This document shows positions 7,555 to 15,262 of a stretch of 59,534 nt of DNA, piece after piece. The position numbers were made by a program, and so were the translations under genes. The notes below the pieces were generated by a model, which was given only the letters and a program-made list of their open reading frames with translations, ran no database searches and was not told where the DNA came from. Each line of letters opens with the position of its first letter. The stretch's first letter is position 1. The stretch covers positions 1 to 59,534 of the forward strand of contig JADCEF010000071.1 in assembly GCA_020250445.1 (NCBI GenBank), given 5' to 3'. This DNA is from Rhodobacter sp. GTDB lineage: Bacteria > Pseudomonadota > Alphaproteobacteria > Rhodobacterales > Rhodobacteraceae.

Positions 7555-8595
7555 ATGACACTGACGACCCGCCACTGGGACCGCCTTGGCAACGGCGGCC
7601 TGAGCTTTACCGAACTGGGCTTTGGGGCCGCACCGATTGCCAATCTTTACCGTCCCGTCACCGATGCCGAGGCCGATGCGGTGCTGGACGCGGCCTGGGC
7701 GGCCGGGGTGCGCTATTTCGATACCGCGCCGCTTTACGGGCTGGGCCTGTCGGAGACGCGTCTGAACCGGTTCCTGCGCGGCAAGCCGCGCGGGGATTAT
7801 GTGATCTCGACCAAGATCGGGCGCCTTCTGCGCGTGACGAAACCGGGGGAAGAGCGGGACTGCATCGGCAAGTTCTTTGACGTGCCGTCGCGCAAGGAGA
7901 TTTACGACTACAGCTATGACGGCACGATGCGGTCGCTGGAGTTCAGCCTGGAACGGCTGGGTCTGGACCGGGTGGATATCCTGTTCGCCCATGATCTTGA
8001 CCTGTTCAACCACAAGACGCCGCAGGCGCTTGCGGCGCGGCTGGACGCGTTCATGGCCGGGGGCTACCGCGCCCTGGTGAAGATGCGCGACGAGGGTGTC
8101 ATCAAGGCCTTCGGTGCGGGCGTGAACGAATGGCAGCCCTGCCGCAGCTTGACCGAGCGCGGCGATTTCGACCTGTTCCTGCTGGCGGGGCGCTATACCC
8201 TGCTGGAGCACGAGGCGCTGACCGCCTATCTGCCGCTGGCCTTGGAACGCGGCATCGGGCTGGTGATGGGCGGGCCCTACAATTCCGGCATTCTGGCCAC
8301 CGGACCGCGCCCGGGGGCGTTTTGGTTCTATGATCCGGCCCCGCAAGAGGTGCTGGACCGCGCGGCGCGTCTGCAGGCGGTCTGTGGCGCGCATGGCGTG
8401 CGGCTGGTGGATGCCGCCTTCCAGTTCGCGCTGCGGCACCCGGCGGTGGTGTCGGTCATTCCCGGCGGTCAGGGGGTGGCGGAAATGGCCAGCAACCTGG
8501 CGGCGCTGAACGCCGCCATCCCCGATGCGCTGTGGGCCGAGCTGAAGGCCAAGGGGCTGATCCATACGGATGCCCCCGTGGAGCGGGCCGCCTGA
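7555..8595 (+). CDS. Aldo/keto reductase, L-fucose/D-threo-aldose dehydrogenase-like
   Basis: The 346-residue protein begins MTLTTRHWDRLGNGGL. It carries the aldo/keto reductase tetrad: D56 and Y61 in FDTAPLYG, K87 in STKIG and H146 in FAHDLDL. LGFGAAPIANLY near the start and HPAVVSVIPGGQ near the end are typical of the subgroup that oxidises L-fucose and D-arabinose to lactones with NAD(P)+. The start at 7555 is preferred over 7504 because of the GGGAG just upstream and because the homology begins there. It is divergent from the SgcQ/M42/kinase operon and would be the first step of the oxidative pathway completed at 10.5-13.6 kb. Substrate by context only. Confidence 0.82.
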   Translation: MTLTTRHWDRLGNGGLSFTELGFGAAPIANLYRPVTDAEADAVLDAAWAAGVRYFDTAPLYGLGLSETRLNRFLRGKPRGDYVISTKIGRLLRVTKPGEERDCIGKFFDVPSRKEIYDYSYDGTMRSLEFSLERLGLDRVDILFAHDLDLFNHKTPQALAARLDAFMAGGYRALVKMRDEGVIKAFGAGVNEWQPCRSLTERGDFDLFLLAGRYTLLEHEALTAYLPLALERGIGLVMGGPYNSGILATGPRPGAFWFYDPAPQEVLDRAARLQAVCGAHGVRLVDAAFQFALRHPAVVSVIPGGQGVAEMASNLAALNAAIPDALWAELKAKGLIHTDAPVERAA

Positions 8596-8661
8596 GCGGC
8601 ACCGCCCGCCCGCAGGCCCGCATGGGCAGCGAACCGCACCGCCCGGCGGCACCGCCGCAGG

Positions 8662-9642
8662 TCAGGCACCGCCGTACAAGGCATCGGCAACGATGCGCAG
8701 CGAAGCGGTGGCATCCTGCCGCTTTATCGCCCCGGCCAGGGCCGCGGACCCTGCAAGGCGCGCCGCGACGGCGCGCAGGCGGTCTGCCATGTGCACATTC
8801 GTCGCCGCTTCCGCCGCCGGGTCCAGCCCGCCGTGATCGGGGAAGGTATCGAAATAGATCACGCCGTCATAGCCGATGCGGTGAAGTTCGACGAACAGCT
8901 CCACCGTCTGCATCGGATGCACCGACCCCACCATCAACCCGTCGTCGCGTTTGCCGTAGCCATCGTTCAGATGGACCCCCAGCAGACGCGATGTGCGCGC
9001 CACGACGGATGCGACCTGCGCCGGGATCTCGCCCGCATAAAGGACATGCGCGAAATCCAGCGTGATACCGGTGTTCGGGCGGTTCACCTCGGCCAGGGCC
9101 AGCAGGTTCATGCCAAGATCGGGCAGCAGGGCAAAGGCGCGCGGCTCGTTCGGCTTGTATTCGACGGCAATGTCAAGCGCGGGGTTGTGATCGGCCACTT
9201 CGGCCAGGGCGGCCACCGTGGCATCCCACATTGCCGCATAATCGCCCTGAAAGCTGTAATCGACCCCGTCCTGACCCAGCCAGAGGGTCATGACCCTGCC
9301 GCCCATTTCGGCCAGGGCATCAAGGCCCCGCCGGGTGATGTCGATCGCCGCGCGGCGCACCCGCGGCTCGGGATGGGTGAAGGCCCCAAGGCGAAAGCCG
9401 GGATCGGTGTAATAGCGCATCGCAAGGCCGTTCAGGGCAAGCCCCGCCCCGGACAGGACATCTGACATCTGCGCGGGTGTATGCGCCTCGAAATGGTCGG
9501 GATAATTCAGGTCTGCGGCATCGATGCCGGCCACCTGCCCTGCCCGGGCGATCATGTCGGCGGCTGTCGGCTTGCCGGGCAGACCGATCCTGAAGGCGTT
9601 AAGGCGGGCAGCATAGCGCGGGCGGTTGGGAAGATCGGTCAT
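8662..9642 (-). CDS. Sugar phosphate isomerase/epimerase-like TIM barrel
   Basis: This 326-residue protein belongs to the xylose-isomerase-like AP-endonuclease-2 fold. Likely metal ligands are E161 (VEYKPNEPR), D196 (TLDFAHVLYAGE), H224 (GVHLNDGYG) and D265 (YFDTFPDHGG). The VHLNDGYGKRDDGLMVG segment is seen in rhamnose-isomerase-related sugar isomerases. It lies just downstream of the GntR gene on the same strand with a 17-bp gap, so the two are probably co-transcribed. It would convert an aldose to a ketose that the FGGY kinase could use, but the sugar is unknown. Confidence 0.8.
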   Translation of the reverse strand: MTDLPNRPRYAARLNAFRIGLPGKPTAADMIARAGQVAGIDAADLNYPDHFEAHTPAQMSDVLSGAGLALNGLAMRYYTDPGFRLGAFTHPEPRVRRAAIDITRRGLDALAEMGGRVMTLWLGQDGVDYSFQGDYAAMWDATVAALAEVADHNPALDIAVEYKPNEPRAFALLPDLGMNLLALAEVNRPNTGITLDFAHVLYAGEIPAQVASVVARTSRLLGVHLNDGYGKRDDGLMVGSVHPMQTVELFVELHRIGYDGVIYFDTFPDHGGLDPAAEAATNVHMADRLRAVAARLAGSAALAGAIKRQDATASLRIVADALYGGA

Positions 9643-9659
9643 GGCGGGCTTTCACGGAA

Positions 9660-10352
9660 TCAGGCCGGGTTGAACAGCTCCGGCCGCGCGACCATCAGGG
9701 GTTCAAGAAAGGTCAGAAGCTGCCCCAGATGGTGGCGGGTTGCAATGCGCGCCGCCACCGGATCATGCGCCTCCAGGGCGGCAACGATGGCATGGTGTTC
9801 GGCCAGCGTCGCCTGCACGCGCCCCGGATGCGGCAGCATCAGCTGGCGCGCGCGGTTCACATGCACCCAGGATGTTTCCGCCAGCCCTGCAAGCCGCTTG
9901 TACCCGGTGAAAGACAGGATCAGCTCGTGCATCCGGGCGTCCATCTGGTAGAACCCGGTAAAGTCGGCGTCGGTCACCAAGGCCTCCTGCACGCGCAGGT
10001 TGCGGCGCAACTGAACAAGCTGATCTTCGGTGATGCTGTGCGCAACCGATTCTACCGCCGCAAGCTCCAGCGCCTCGCGCAGGAAGGCGCTTTCGCGGAT
10101 CTCTTCCATCGAAAAGCGGGCGACGAATGTGCCCGATTGCGGAACGACATCCACCAGACCCTCGGCGGCCAGCCGGGCCACAGCCTCGGCCACCGGAGAG
10201 CGGGACACCCCAAGCGCCTTGCAGATCCCGGGCTTGCGCAGGCTCTCGCCGGGGCGATAGGCAAGCGACAGGATGGCGGCCTTCAGCGACAGATAAACCC
10301 GGTGGGCCAGCGATCCGTCAAACTCTTCCAGCGGCCGCAGACGAGGCGGCAT
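9660..10352 (-). CDS. GntR-family regulator with FCD ligand domain
   Basis: The N-terminal winged helix includes LAHRVYLSLKAAILSLAYRPGE, LGVSRSPVAEAVARLAAEGLVD and VVPQSGTFVA, typical of the FadR subgroup. The C-terminal all-helical FCD domain has the metal-binding pattern D-HELI (MDARMHELILSF), then LAEHHAIVAAL and HHLGQL histidines. A start at 10394 is possible but has no ribosome-binding site and abuts the operator; the ATG at 10352 is preceded by AGAGG. The palindrome CTAACATGTTAG is 44 bp upstream. It probably represses the adjacent dehydratase operon and its own gene until a sugar acid binds. Confidence 0.88.
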   Translation of the reverse strand: MPPRLRPLEEFDGSLAHRVYLSLKAAILSLAYRPGESLRKPGICKALGVSRSPVAEAVARLAAEGLVDVVPQSGTFVARFSMEEIRESAFLREALELAAVESVAHSITEDQLVQLRRNLRVQEALVTDADFTGFYQMDARMHELILSFTGYKRLAGLAETSWVHVNRARQLMLPHPGRVQATLAEHHAIVAALEAHDPVAARIATRHHLGQLLTFLEPLMVARPELFNPA

Positions 10353-10395
10353 GGGGTTTGCCTCTTGCGGCGGAATGTCTTTACCGGGTAACATA

Positions 10396-10407
10396 CTAAC
10401 ATGTTAG
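10396..10407. promoter_or_regulatory. Palindromic operator, CTAACATGTTAG
   Basis: This is a perfect 12-bp palindrome in the gap between the divergent GntR regulator and the UxaA-type dehydratase. Short AT-centred palindromes are typical targets of FCD-type GntR proteins. Placement fits autoregulation plus control of the divergent operon. No experimental match is known to me. Confidence 0.6.
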
Positions 10408-10519
10408 CCGGGGTCTGACGTCTGTCAAGCAATCCGCCGTTGCAATCTGCCGTTGCCAACCGCAACGCGCCTTTGCCCGGTGCTTGAACCGCCCCCCGGC
10501 AGGTCAGGAAAGGTGCCGC

Positions 10520-12046
10520 ATGACGAACCCCGTTCCCGATGCGATCCGTCTCAATCCGTCTGACAATGTCGTCATTGCGCTGCGCGACCTTGGCGCTGGC
10601 AGCAGGGTGCCCGATGTTGCGGTGCCGCTGACCGGGCCCGTGGCGCGCGGACACAAGATCGCGGCGCGGGCGGTGGCGCAGGGGGAAACCGTGATCCGCT
10701 ATGGTCAGATCATCGGCGTGGCGACCCGGCCCATCGCGGCGGGCGAGCATGTGCATACGCATAATCTGGGCATGGGCGCGCATGAACAGGACTATGCCCA
10801 TGCGACCGAGGTGCGCCCCCTGCCCGCCCCCGCCGCGCCGCGCAGCTTCATGGGCTTTCACCGGGCGGACGGCGGGGTGGGAACACGCAACTATCTGGGC
10901 ATCCTGACGTCGGTGAACTGTTCGGGTTCCGTCGCGCGCTTCATCGCCGAAGGCGTCGAAAAGGCGGGCTGGCTGGCCGGATTTCCCAATGTCGACGGGG
11001 TGGTGCCGATTGTGCATGGCACAGGCTGCGGCATGTCGGGCAAGGACGAAGGCTATGACACGCTGTTCCGTACCCTGGCGGGCTATGCGCGCAATCCGAA
11101 TTTCGCGGGCATCCTGCTGGTGGGGCTGGGCTGCGAGGTGATGCAGGTGCCGGACCTGATCGGCAAGGCGCGGATGCGGGCCGACGGCAACTTCCGCTAC
11201 ATGACGATCCAGCAGACCGGCGGCACGCGCCGCACCATCGACCGCGGCATGGCCCTGCTGCGCGAGATGGCAGAAGTGGCGAACGCCGCGCGGCGGCAGC
11301 CGGCGGGGCTGGAACATCTGATGGTGGGCCTGCAATGCGGCGGGTCGGACGGCTATTCGGGCATCACCGCCAACCCGGCGCTGGGCCATGCCTCGGACCT
11401 GCTGGTGGCGCATGGCGGCACCACGATCCTGTCGGAAACCTCGGAAATCTACGGGGCCGAGCATCTGCTGACCCGCCGCGCCGTGACGCCCGAAGTGGGT
11501 GCCAGGATTGTGGAGCGCATCCGCTGGTGGGAAGACTACACCGCGCGCAACGGCGGCGAGATGGACAACAACCCCTCGCCCGGCAACAAGAAGGGCGGCC
11601 TGACGACCATCCTGGAGAAATCGCTGGGCGCGGTGGCCAAGGGCGGCTCTGCCCCGCTGAGCCAGGTCTACCGGTTTGCCGAGCCGATCACCGAACGCGG
11701 CTTTGTCTTCATGGACAGCCCCGGCTATGACCCAACTTCGGTCACCGGGCAGATCGCAAGCGGGGCCAATCTGATCGCCTTCACCACCGGGCGCGGATCG
11801 GTGTCCGGCTACAAGCCCACGCCCTGCATCAAGCTTGCCACCAATACCGAGATGTATGACCGGATGTCCGAGGATATGGACATCAATTGTGGCGACATCA
11901 TCACCGAAGGCGTACCGCTGGAGCAGAAGGGGCGCGAGATTTTCGAGCTGTTCCTGCGCGTCGCCTCGGGAGAGCAGACAAAATCGGAAGAGCTGGGCTT
12001 TGGCGGGGCAGAGTTTGTGCCCTGGGCCATGGGCGCGGTGATGTAG
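10520..12046 (+). CDS. UxaA-family dehydratase (altronate/L-fuconate type)
   Basis: The 508-residue protein has an N-terminal SAF domain (MTNPVPDAIRLNPSDNVVIA to GEHVHTHNLGMG) and a large UxaA dehydratase domain starting GFHRADGGVGTRNYLGI. Motifs include NCSGSV, HGTGCGMS, GLGCEV, GLQCGGSDGYSG, ETSEIYGAE, DNNPSPGNKKGG and CIKLATNTEMY; the cysteines likely hold the metal. These enzymes remove water from sugar acids such as altronate or galactarate. A GGAAAGG ribosome-binding site precedes the ATG at 10520. It is the first of a three-gene operon with an SDR and an FAH hydrolase, so a substrate such as L-fuconate or D-arabinonate is inferred. Confidence 0.87.
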   Translation: MTNPVPDAIRLNPSDNVVIALRDLGAGSRVPDVAVPLTGPVARGHKIAARAVAQGETVIRYGQIIGVATRPIAAGEHVHTHNLGMGAHEQDYAHATEVRPLPAPAAPRSFMGFHRADGGVGTRNYLGILTSVNCSGSVARFIAEGVEKAGWLAGFPNVDGVVPIVHGTGCGMSGKDEGYDTLFRTLAGYARNPNFAGILLVGLGCEVMQVPDLIGKARMRADGNFRYMTIQQTGGTRRTIDRGMALLREMAEVANAARRQPAGLEHLMVGLQCGGSDGYSGITANPALGHASDLLVAHGGTTILSETSEIYGAEHLLTRRAVTPEVGARIVERIRWWEDYTARNGGEMDNNPSPGNKKGGLTTILEKSLGAVAKGGSAPLSQVYRFAEPITERGFVFMDSPGYDPTSVTGQIASGANLIAFTTGRGSVSGYKPTPCIKLATNTEMYDRMSEDMDINCGDIITEGVPLEQKGREIFELFLRVASGEQTKSEELGFGGAEFVPWAMGAVM

Positions 12047-12055
12047 GAAAGAGCG

Positions 12056-12790
12056 ATGAGACTTCAGGGCAAGACGGCCTTCTGCACCGCTTCGGGTGCG
12101 GGCATCGGACTGGCAACGGTGCGGGCCTTTGCGCGCGAGGGTGCCCGCGTGATCGCGACGGACATTTCGGCGGCAGCGCTGGAACCGCTGGCGGCAGAGG
12201 GGTTCCAGACCGAAGTGCTGGATGTGACCGATGGCGCGGCGGTCGTGGCGCTGGCGGCACGGATCGGTGCGCCCGACATTCTGTTCAACTGCGCGGGCTA
12301 TGTGCACACCGGCACGATCCTGGACTGTGACGAGGCTGCCTTCGACTTTTCAGTGAACCTGAATGTCAGGTCGCTGTACCGGGTGACCCGCGCCTTCCTG
12401 CCGGGAATGATCGATGCGGGCGGCGGTTCCATCATCAACATCGCGTCGGTCGCGTCTTCGATCATCGCGGCCCCGAACCGCTTTGTCTACGGTGCCACCA
12501 AGGCGGCGGTGATCGGGATGACCAAATCGGTGGCGGCGGACTTTGTGACCAGGGGCATCCGCTGCAACGCGATCTGTCCCGCAACGGTCGAAAGCCCGTC
12601 GCTGCAGGCCCGCATGGCGGCCACGGGCGATGCCGTGGCGGCACGGGCCGCCTTTGTCGCGCGCCAGCCCATGGGGCGGATCGGCGCGCCGGAAGAAATC
12701 GCGGCCCTTGCGGTCTACCTGGCAAGCGACGAAAGTGCCTTCATCACCGGCCAGGCCATTGCCATTGACGGCGGCTGGACGAACATCTGA
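12056..12790 (+). CDS. SDR, 2-keto-3-deoxy-L-fuconate dehydrogenase-like
   Basis: A 244-residue classical short-chain dehydrogenase. It has the nucleotide-binding TASGAGIG motif (residues 11-18), D36 at the end of the second strand favouring NAD+, NCAG, the catalytic S134, Y145 and K149 (FVYGATK), and CPATVESPSL. KSVAADFVTRGIRCNAICP and VARQPMGRIG are typical of dehydrogenases that oxidise 2-keto-3-deoxy-L-fuconate. It starts 9 bp after the dehydratase stop and 8 bp before the hydrolase, so the operon order follows the reaction order. Confidence 0.85.
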   Translation: MRLQGKTAFCTASGAGIGLATVRAFAREGARVIATDISAAALEPLAAEGFQTEVLDVTDGAAVVALAARIGAPDILFNCAGYVHTGTILDCDEAAFDFSVNLNVRSLYRVTRAFLPGMIDAGGGSIINIASVASSIIAAPNRFVYGATKAAVIGMTKSVAADFVTRGIRCNAICPATVESPSLQARMAATGDAVAARAAFVARQPMGRIGAPEEIAALAVYLASDESAFITGQAIAIDGGWTNI

Positions 12791-12798
12791 GGATTTGC

Positions 12799-13650
12799 AT
12801 GAAACTTCTTCGCTATGGCCCTGTCGGGGCAGAAAAACCTGGAATTCTGGACAGCCGGGGGCATTTGCGGGATCTGTCGGCGCATGTCGATGACATCGCC
12901 GGCGCGGTGCTGACGCCCGAGGGTCTGGATCATCTGCGCGGCCTCAATCCCGACAGCCTGCCGGTTGTCACCGGGTCGCCCCGGATCGGGCCCTGCGTGG
13001 GCCGGATCGGCAAGTTCATCTGTATCGGGCTGAACTATGCCGACCACGCCGCGGAATCCGGCATGGCCGTGCCGCCCGAGCCGGTTTTGTTCATGAAGGC
13101 GACTTCGGCCGTCTGCGGCCCGAATGACGATGTGATCATCCCCAAAGGATCGCTGAAGACCGACTGGGAAGTGGAACTGGGCGTCGTGATCGGGCGCGAG
13201 GCGCGCTATGTGGACGAGGCCGATGCGATGTCGCATGTGGCGGGATATTGCGTGATCAATGACGTGTCCGAGCGCGCCTTTCAGATCGAACGCGCCGGGC
13301 AATGGGTAAAGGGAAAGTCGGCCGATACCTTTGGGCCGACAGGGCCCTGGCTGGTGACGGCCGACGAGGTGGCGGACCCGCAGAATCTGCAGATGTGGCT
13401 GAAGGTGGACGGGCACATGTACCAGAACGGCAGCACCAGGACGATGGTCTACGGCGTGCGCCATCTGGTCAGCTATGTCTCGCAGTTCATGTCGCTGCAG
13501 CCGGGCGACGTCATTTCAACCGGCACGCCGCCCGGTGTGGGCATGGGCCAGAAACCTGCGCCCGTCTACCTGCGCCCGGGCCAGGTGATGACGCTGGGCA
13601 TCGAAGGCCTGGGCGAACAGCGCCAGACCACCCGCGCCTGGACCGCCTGA
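12799..13650 (+). CDS. FAH-family hydrolase, 2,4-diketo-3-deoxy-L-fuconate type
   Basis: This 283-residue fumarylacetoacetate-hydrolase-fold protein would split a 2,4-diketo sugar acid into pyruvate and lactate or glycolate. Seen are GKFICIGLNYADHAAESG, the FMKATSAVCGPND strand, the metal ligands in DWEVELGVVIG, NDVSERAFQIER, QWVKGKSADTFGPTGPWL and the end LQPGDVISTGTPPGVGMG. The set of dehydratase, SDR and this protein is a known arrangement for non-phosphorylative L-fucose, L-rhamnose and D-arabinose breakdown. It ends 11 bp from the convergent cheD stop. Confidence 0.87.
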   Translation: MKLLRYGPVGAEKPGILDSRGHLRDLSAHVDDIAGAVLTPEGLDHLRGLNPDSLPVVTGSPRIGPCVGRIGKFICIGLNYADHAAESGMAVPPEPVLFMKATSAVCGPNDDVIIPKGSLKTDWEVELGVVIGREARYVDEADAMSHVAGYCVINDVSERAFQIERAGQWVKGKSADTFGPTGPWLVTADEVADPQNLQMWLKVDGHMYQNGSTRTMVYGVRHLVSYVSQFMSLQPGDVISTGTPPGVGMGQKPAPVYLRPGQVMTLGIEGLGEQRQTTRAWTA

Positions 13651-13661
13651 CGCCGCCCTGG

Positions 13662-14201
13662 CTAGAACAGAATGACATCGTCCCTGGCTGCGGGCTTGCG
13701 GACCGGGGCGGCGACGGTTTTCTGCTCGGGAACCGCACCGTTGACGATCAGCTGGCGCACATGCCCGGTGGCAGGGCGGAAGATGATCCGCCGCGCCTGG
13801 GTGCCGCCCAGGCTTTTGGCGATGCAGGGAATGTCTTCGTCGCTGAGGTAGTTGAGCGCAAAGGTGGCATTCGCCTGCCCGATCGGGCCCAGGGCGTCTG
13901 TCACATTGGCCCCGCCGAACAGCTTGGCCTGCAGCGCACTCCGCCGTGCGCCCAGCTTCAAGAGTTCGTTGATCAGCACTTCCATCGCATGCGCCCCATA
14001 GCGCAGCATCTTGGCGTCACCCTGCCCGGGGGCAGCGGGCAGCAGAAAGTGGTTCATGCCGCCAACCCGGGCACTTGCGTCCCACAGACAGACGGCAACG
14101 CAAGACCCCAGCACGGTTGACAGCACCTCGGCCGGATCGCGCGAGACCCTGTATTCGCCCTGGACAATGTAACTTGTCCGATCAGTGGCCCCCCCTGTCA
14201 C
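13662..14201 (-). CDS. cheD: CheD, chemoreceptor glutamine deamidase
   Basis: CheD deamidates glutamines of chemoreceptors and tunes adaptation. The 179-residue product has the catalytic cysteine C34 in LGSCVAVCLWD, T29 before it, and H51 in GGMNHFLLP. KLFGGANV and RIIFRPATGHVRQL complete the fold. The start overlaps the cheB stop (ATGA), so it is the last gene of the chemotaxis operon. The C-terminal 20 residues are basic and less conserved. Confidence 0.93.
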   Translation of the reverse strand: MTGGATDRTSYIVQGEYRVSRDPAEVLSTVLGSCVAVCLWDASARVGGMNHFLLPAAPGQGDAKMLRYGAHAMEVLINELLKLGARRSALQAKLFGGANVTDALGPIGQANATFALNYLSDEDIPCIAKSLGGTQARRIIFRPATGHVRQLIVNGAVPEQKTVAAPVRKPAARDDVILF

Positions 14202-15208
14202 CGGACCACCGACGAGCCTTCAGAGACCTGGGCACAGGCCCTCAGGATCTCGGCCCCGATTTTCTGCAGGGGCAGACGCTGTTGCACCGCACCCATATCC
14301 CAGGCTGCCCCCGGCATGCCGTAAACGACCGAGCTGCCTTCGTCCTGCGCCAGTGTCGTTGCCCCGCCGGAGCGCAGCTCAAGCAGACCCGCCGCGCCAT
14401 CCCGGCCCATGCCGGTCAGCAAGGCGGCAACAACGCGGTTTGCAACAGGCACGGCTGATCGGAACAGTTCATCGACCGAAGGCATATGCCCCGAAACCGG
14501 CGGTCCGGGCGAGACCGTGCAGCGAATGGCATCGCCGTGGGACAGGCGCAGATGCCCCTCGCTGCCTGCCGCCACACAGATGGTTCCCTGACGCAGGATC
14601 AGCCCGTTGTGCGCCGGCAGAACCGTTGCCTTGCAGCGCCGGTCCAGCAGGCGGATGAGGCTGTCCGAGAAATTCCGCCCCGTATGCTGCACGACGGCGG
14701 TGGGCGGGCAATCCTGGGGGAAGGCTGCAAGAACGGACAGCAGCGCATCCACCCCGCCGGTCGAAGCCCCGATCAGAACCAGCCTGTCCCGCCCAAGCCG
14801 CAGGTCCGGGGCCGGAACCGCCTGCCCCGGACCGGCGGCCGTCCGCCCGACAGACCGGGCCTGTTCGATGGCGGCGAACAGCTGTGGTCCGGTCATGCCG
14901 GAATGAACCATCGGCACTTCGGTTCTGGCCGGGCCTGCCGCCGCAGCGGGTGGAGCGGGCAGGATGCCCACCCACCGCGCATCCAGCGCATAGAACAGTG
15001 ACCGCATGCAGTCCCATTCCGGCACGGTGGTATATTCCTGCGCCACAAGAACGACATCGGGTTCCATCGCCTCGGCCAGGGTATAGGTTTCGGAAAGGTC
15101 GGCGGCACTTCCGATCACGGTAAGGCCGGGATGATCCGACAGCGCCTTGATCAGGCGGCCTCGCGTCACGGCGCTTGATGTTGCGACAAGCAGTTTTACA
15201 GAGGGCAT
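14198..15208 (-). CDS. cheB: CheB methylesterase with degenerate receiver
   Basis: CheB removes methyl groups from chemoreceptors. The catalytic domain is intact: S149 in IGASTGGVDAL, H175 in VQHTGRNF and D270 in LTGMGRDGAAGL. The N-terminal receiver domain (residues 1-110) is unusual. The strand that should end in the phospho-acceptor, as in PDVITLDVEMP, reads PDVVLVAQEYTTVPEW, with A56/Q57 in place of aspartate. Phosphorylation control by CheA is thus probably lost. Translation starts at the ATG at 15208 behind AAAGGA rather than the TTG at 15232. It overlaps cheD by four bases. Confidence 0.9.
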   Translation of the reverse strand: MPSVKLLVATSSAVTRGRLIKALSDHPGLTVIGSAADLSETYTLAEAMEPDVVLVAQEYTTVPEWDCMRSLFYALDARWVGILPAPPAAAAGPARTEVPMVHSGMTGPQLFAAIEQARSVGRTAAGPGQAVPAPDLRLGRDRLVLIGASTGGVDALLSVLAAFPQDCPPTAVVQHTGRNFSDSLIRLLDRRCKATVLPAHNGLILRQGTICVAAGSEGHLRLSHGDAIRCTVSPGPPVSGHMPSVDELFRSAVPVANRVVAALLTGMGRDGAAGLLELRSGGATTLAQDEGSSVVYGMPGAAWDMGAVQQRLPLQKIGAEILRACAQVSEGSSVVR

Positions 15209-15262
15209 CGGTCCGTCCTTTCCCTGGGGCAAAGATCAACGAGGGGTGGCAACACCTGGGCG

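Noticed and set aside
10283-12307. 674-residue open frame on the minus strand
   Set aside because: Antisense to the UxaA-type dehydratase; His/Arg/Gly-rich shadow with no domain.
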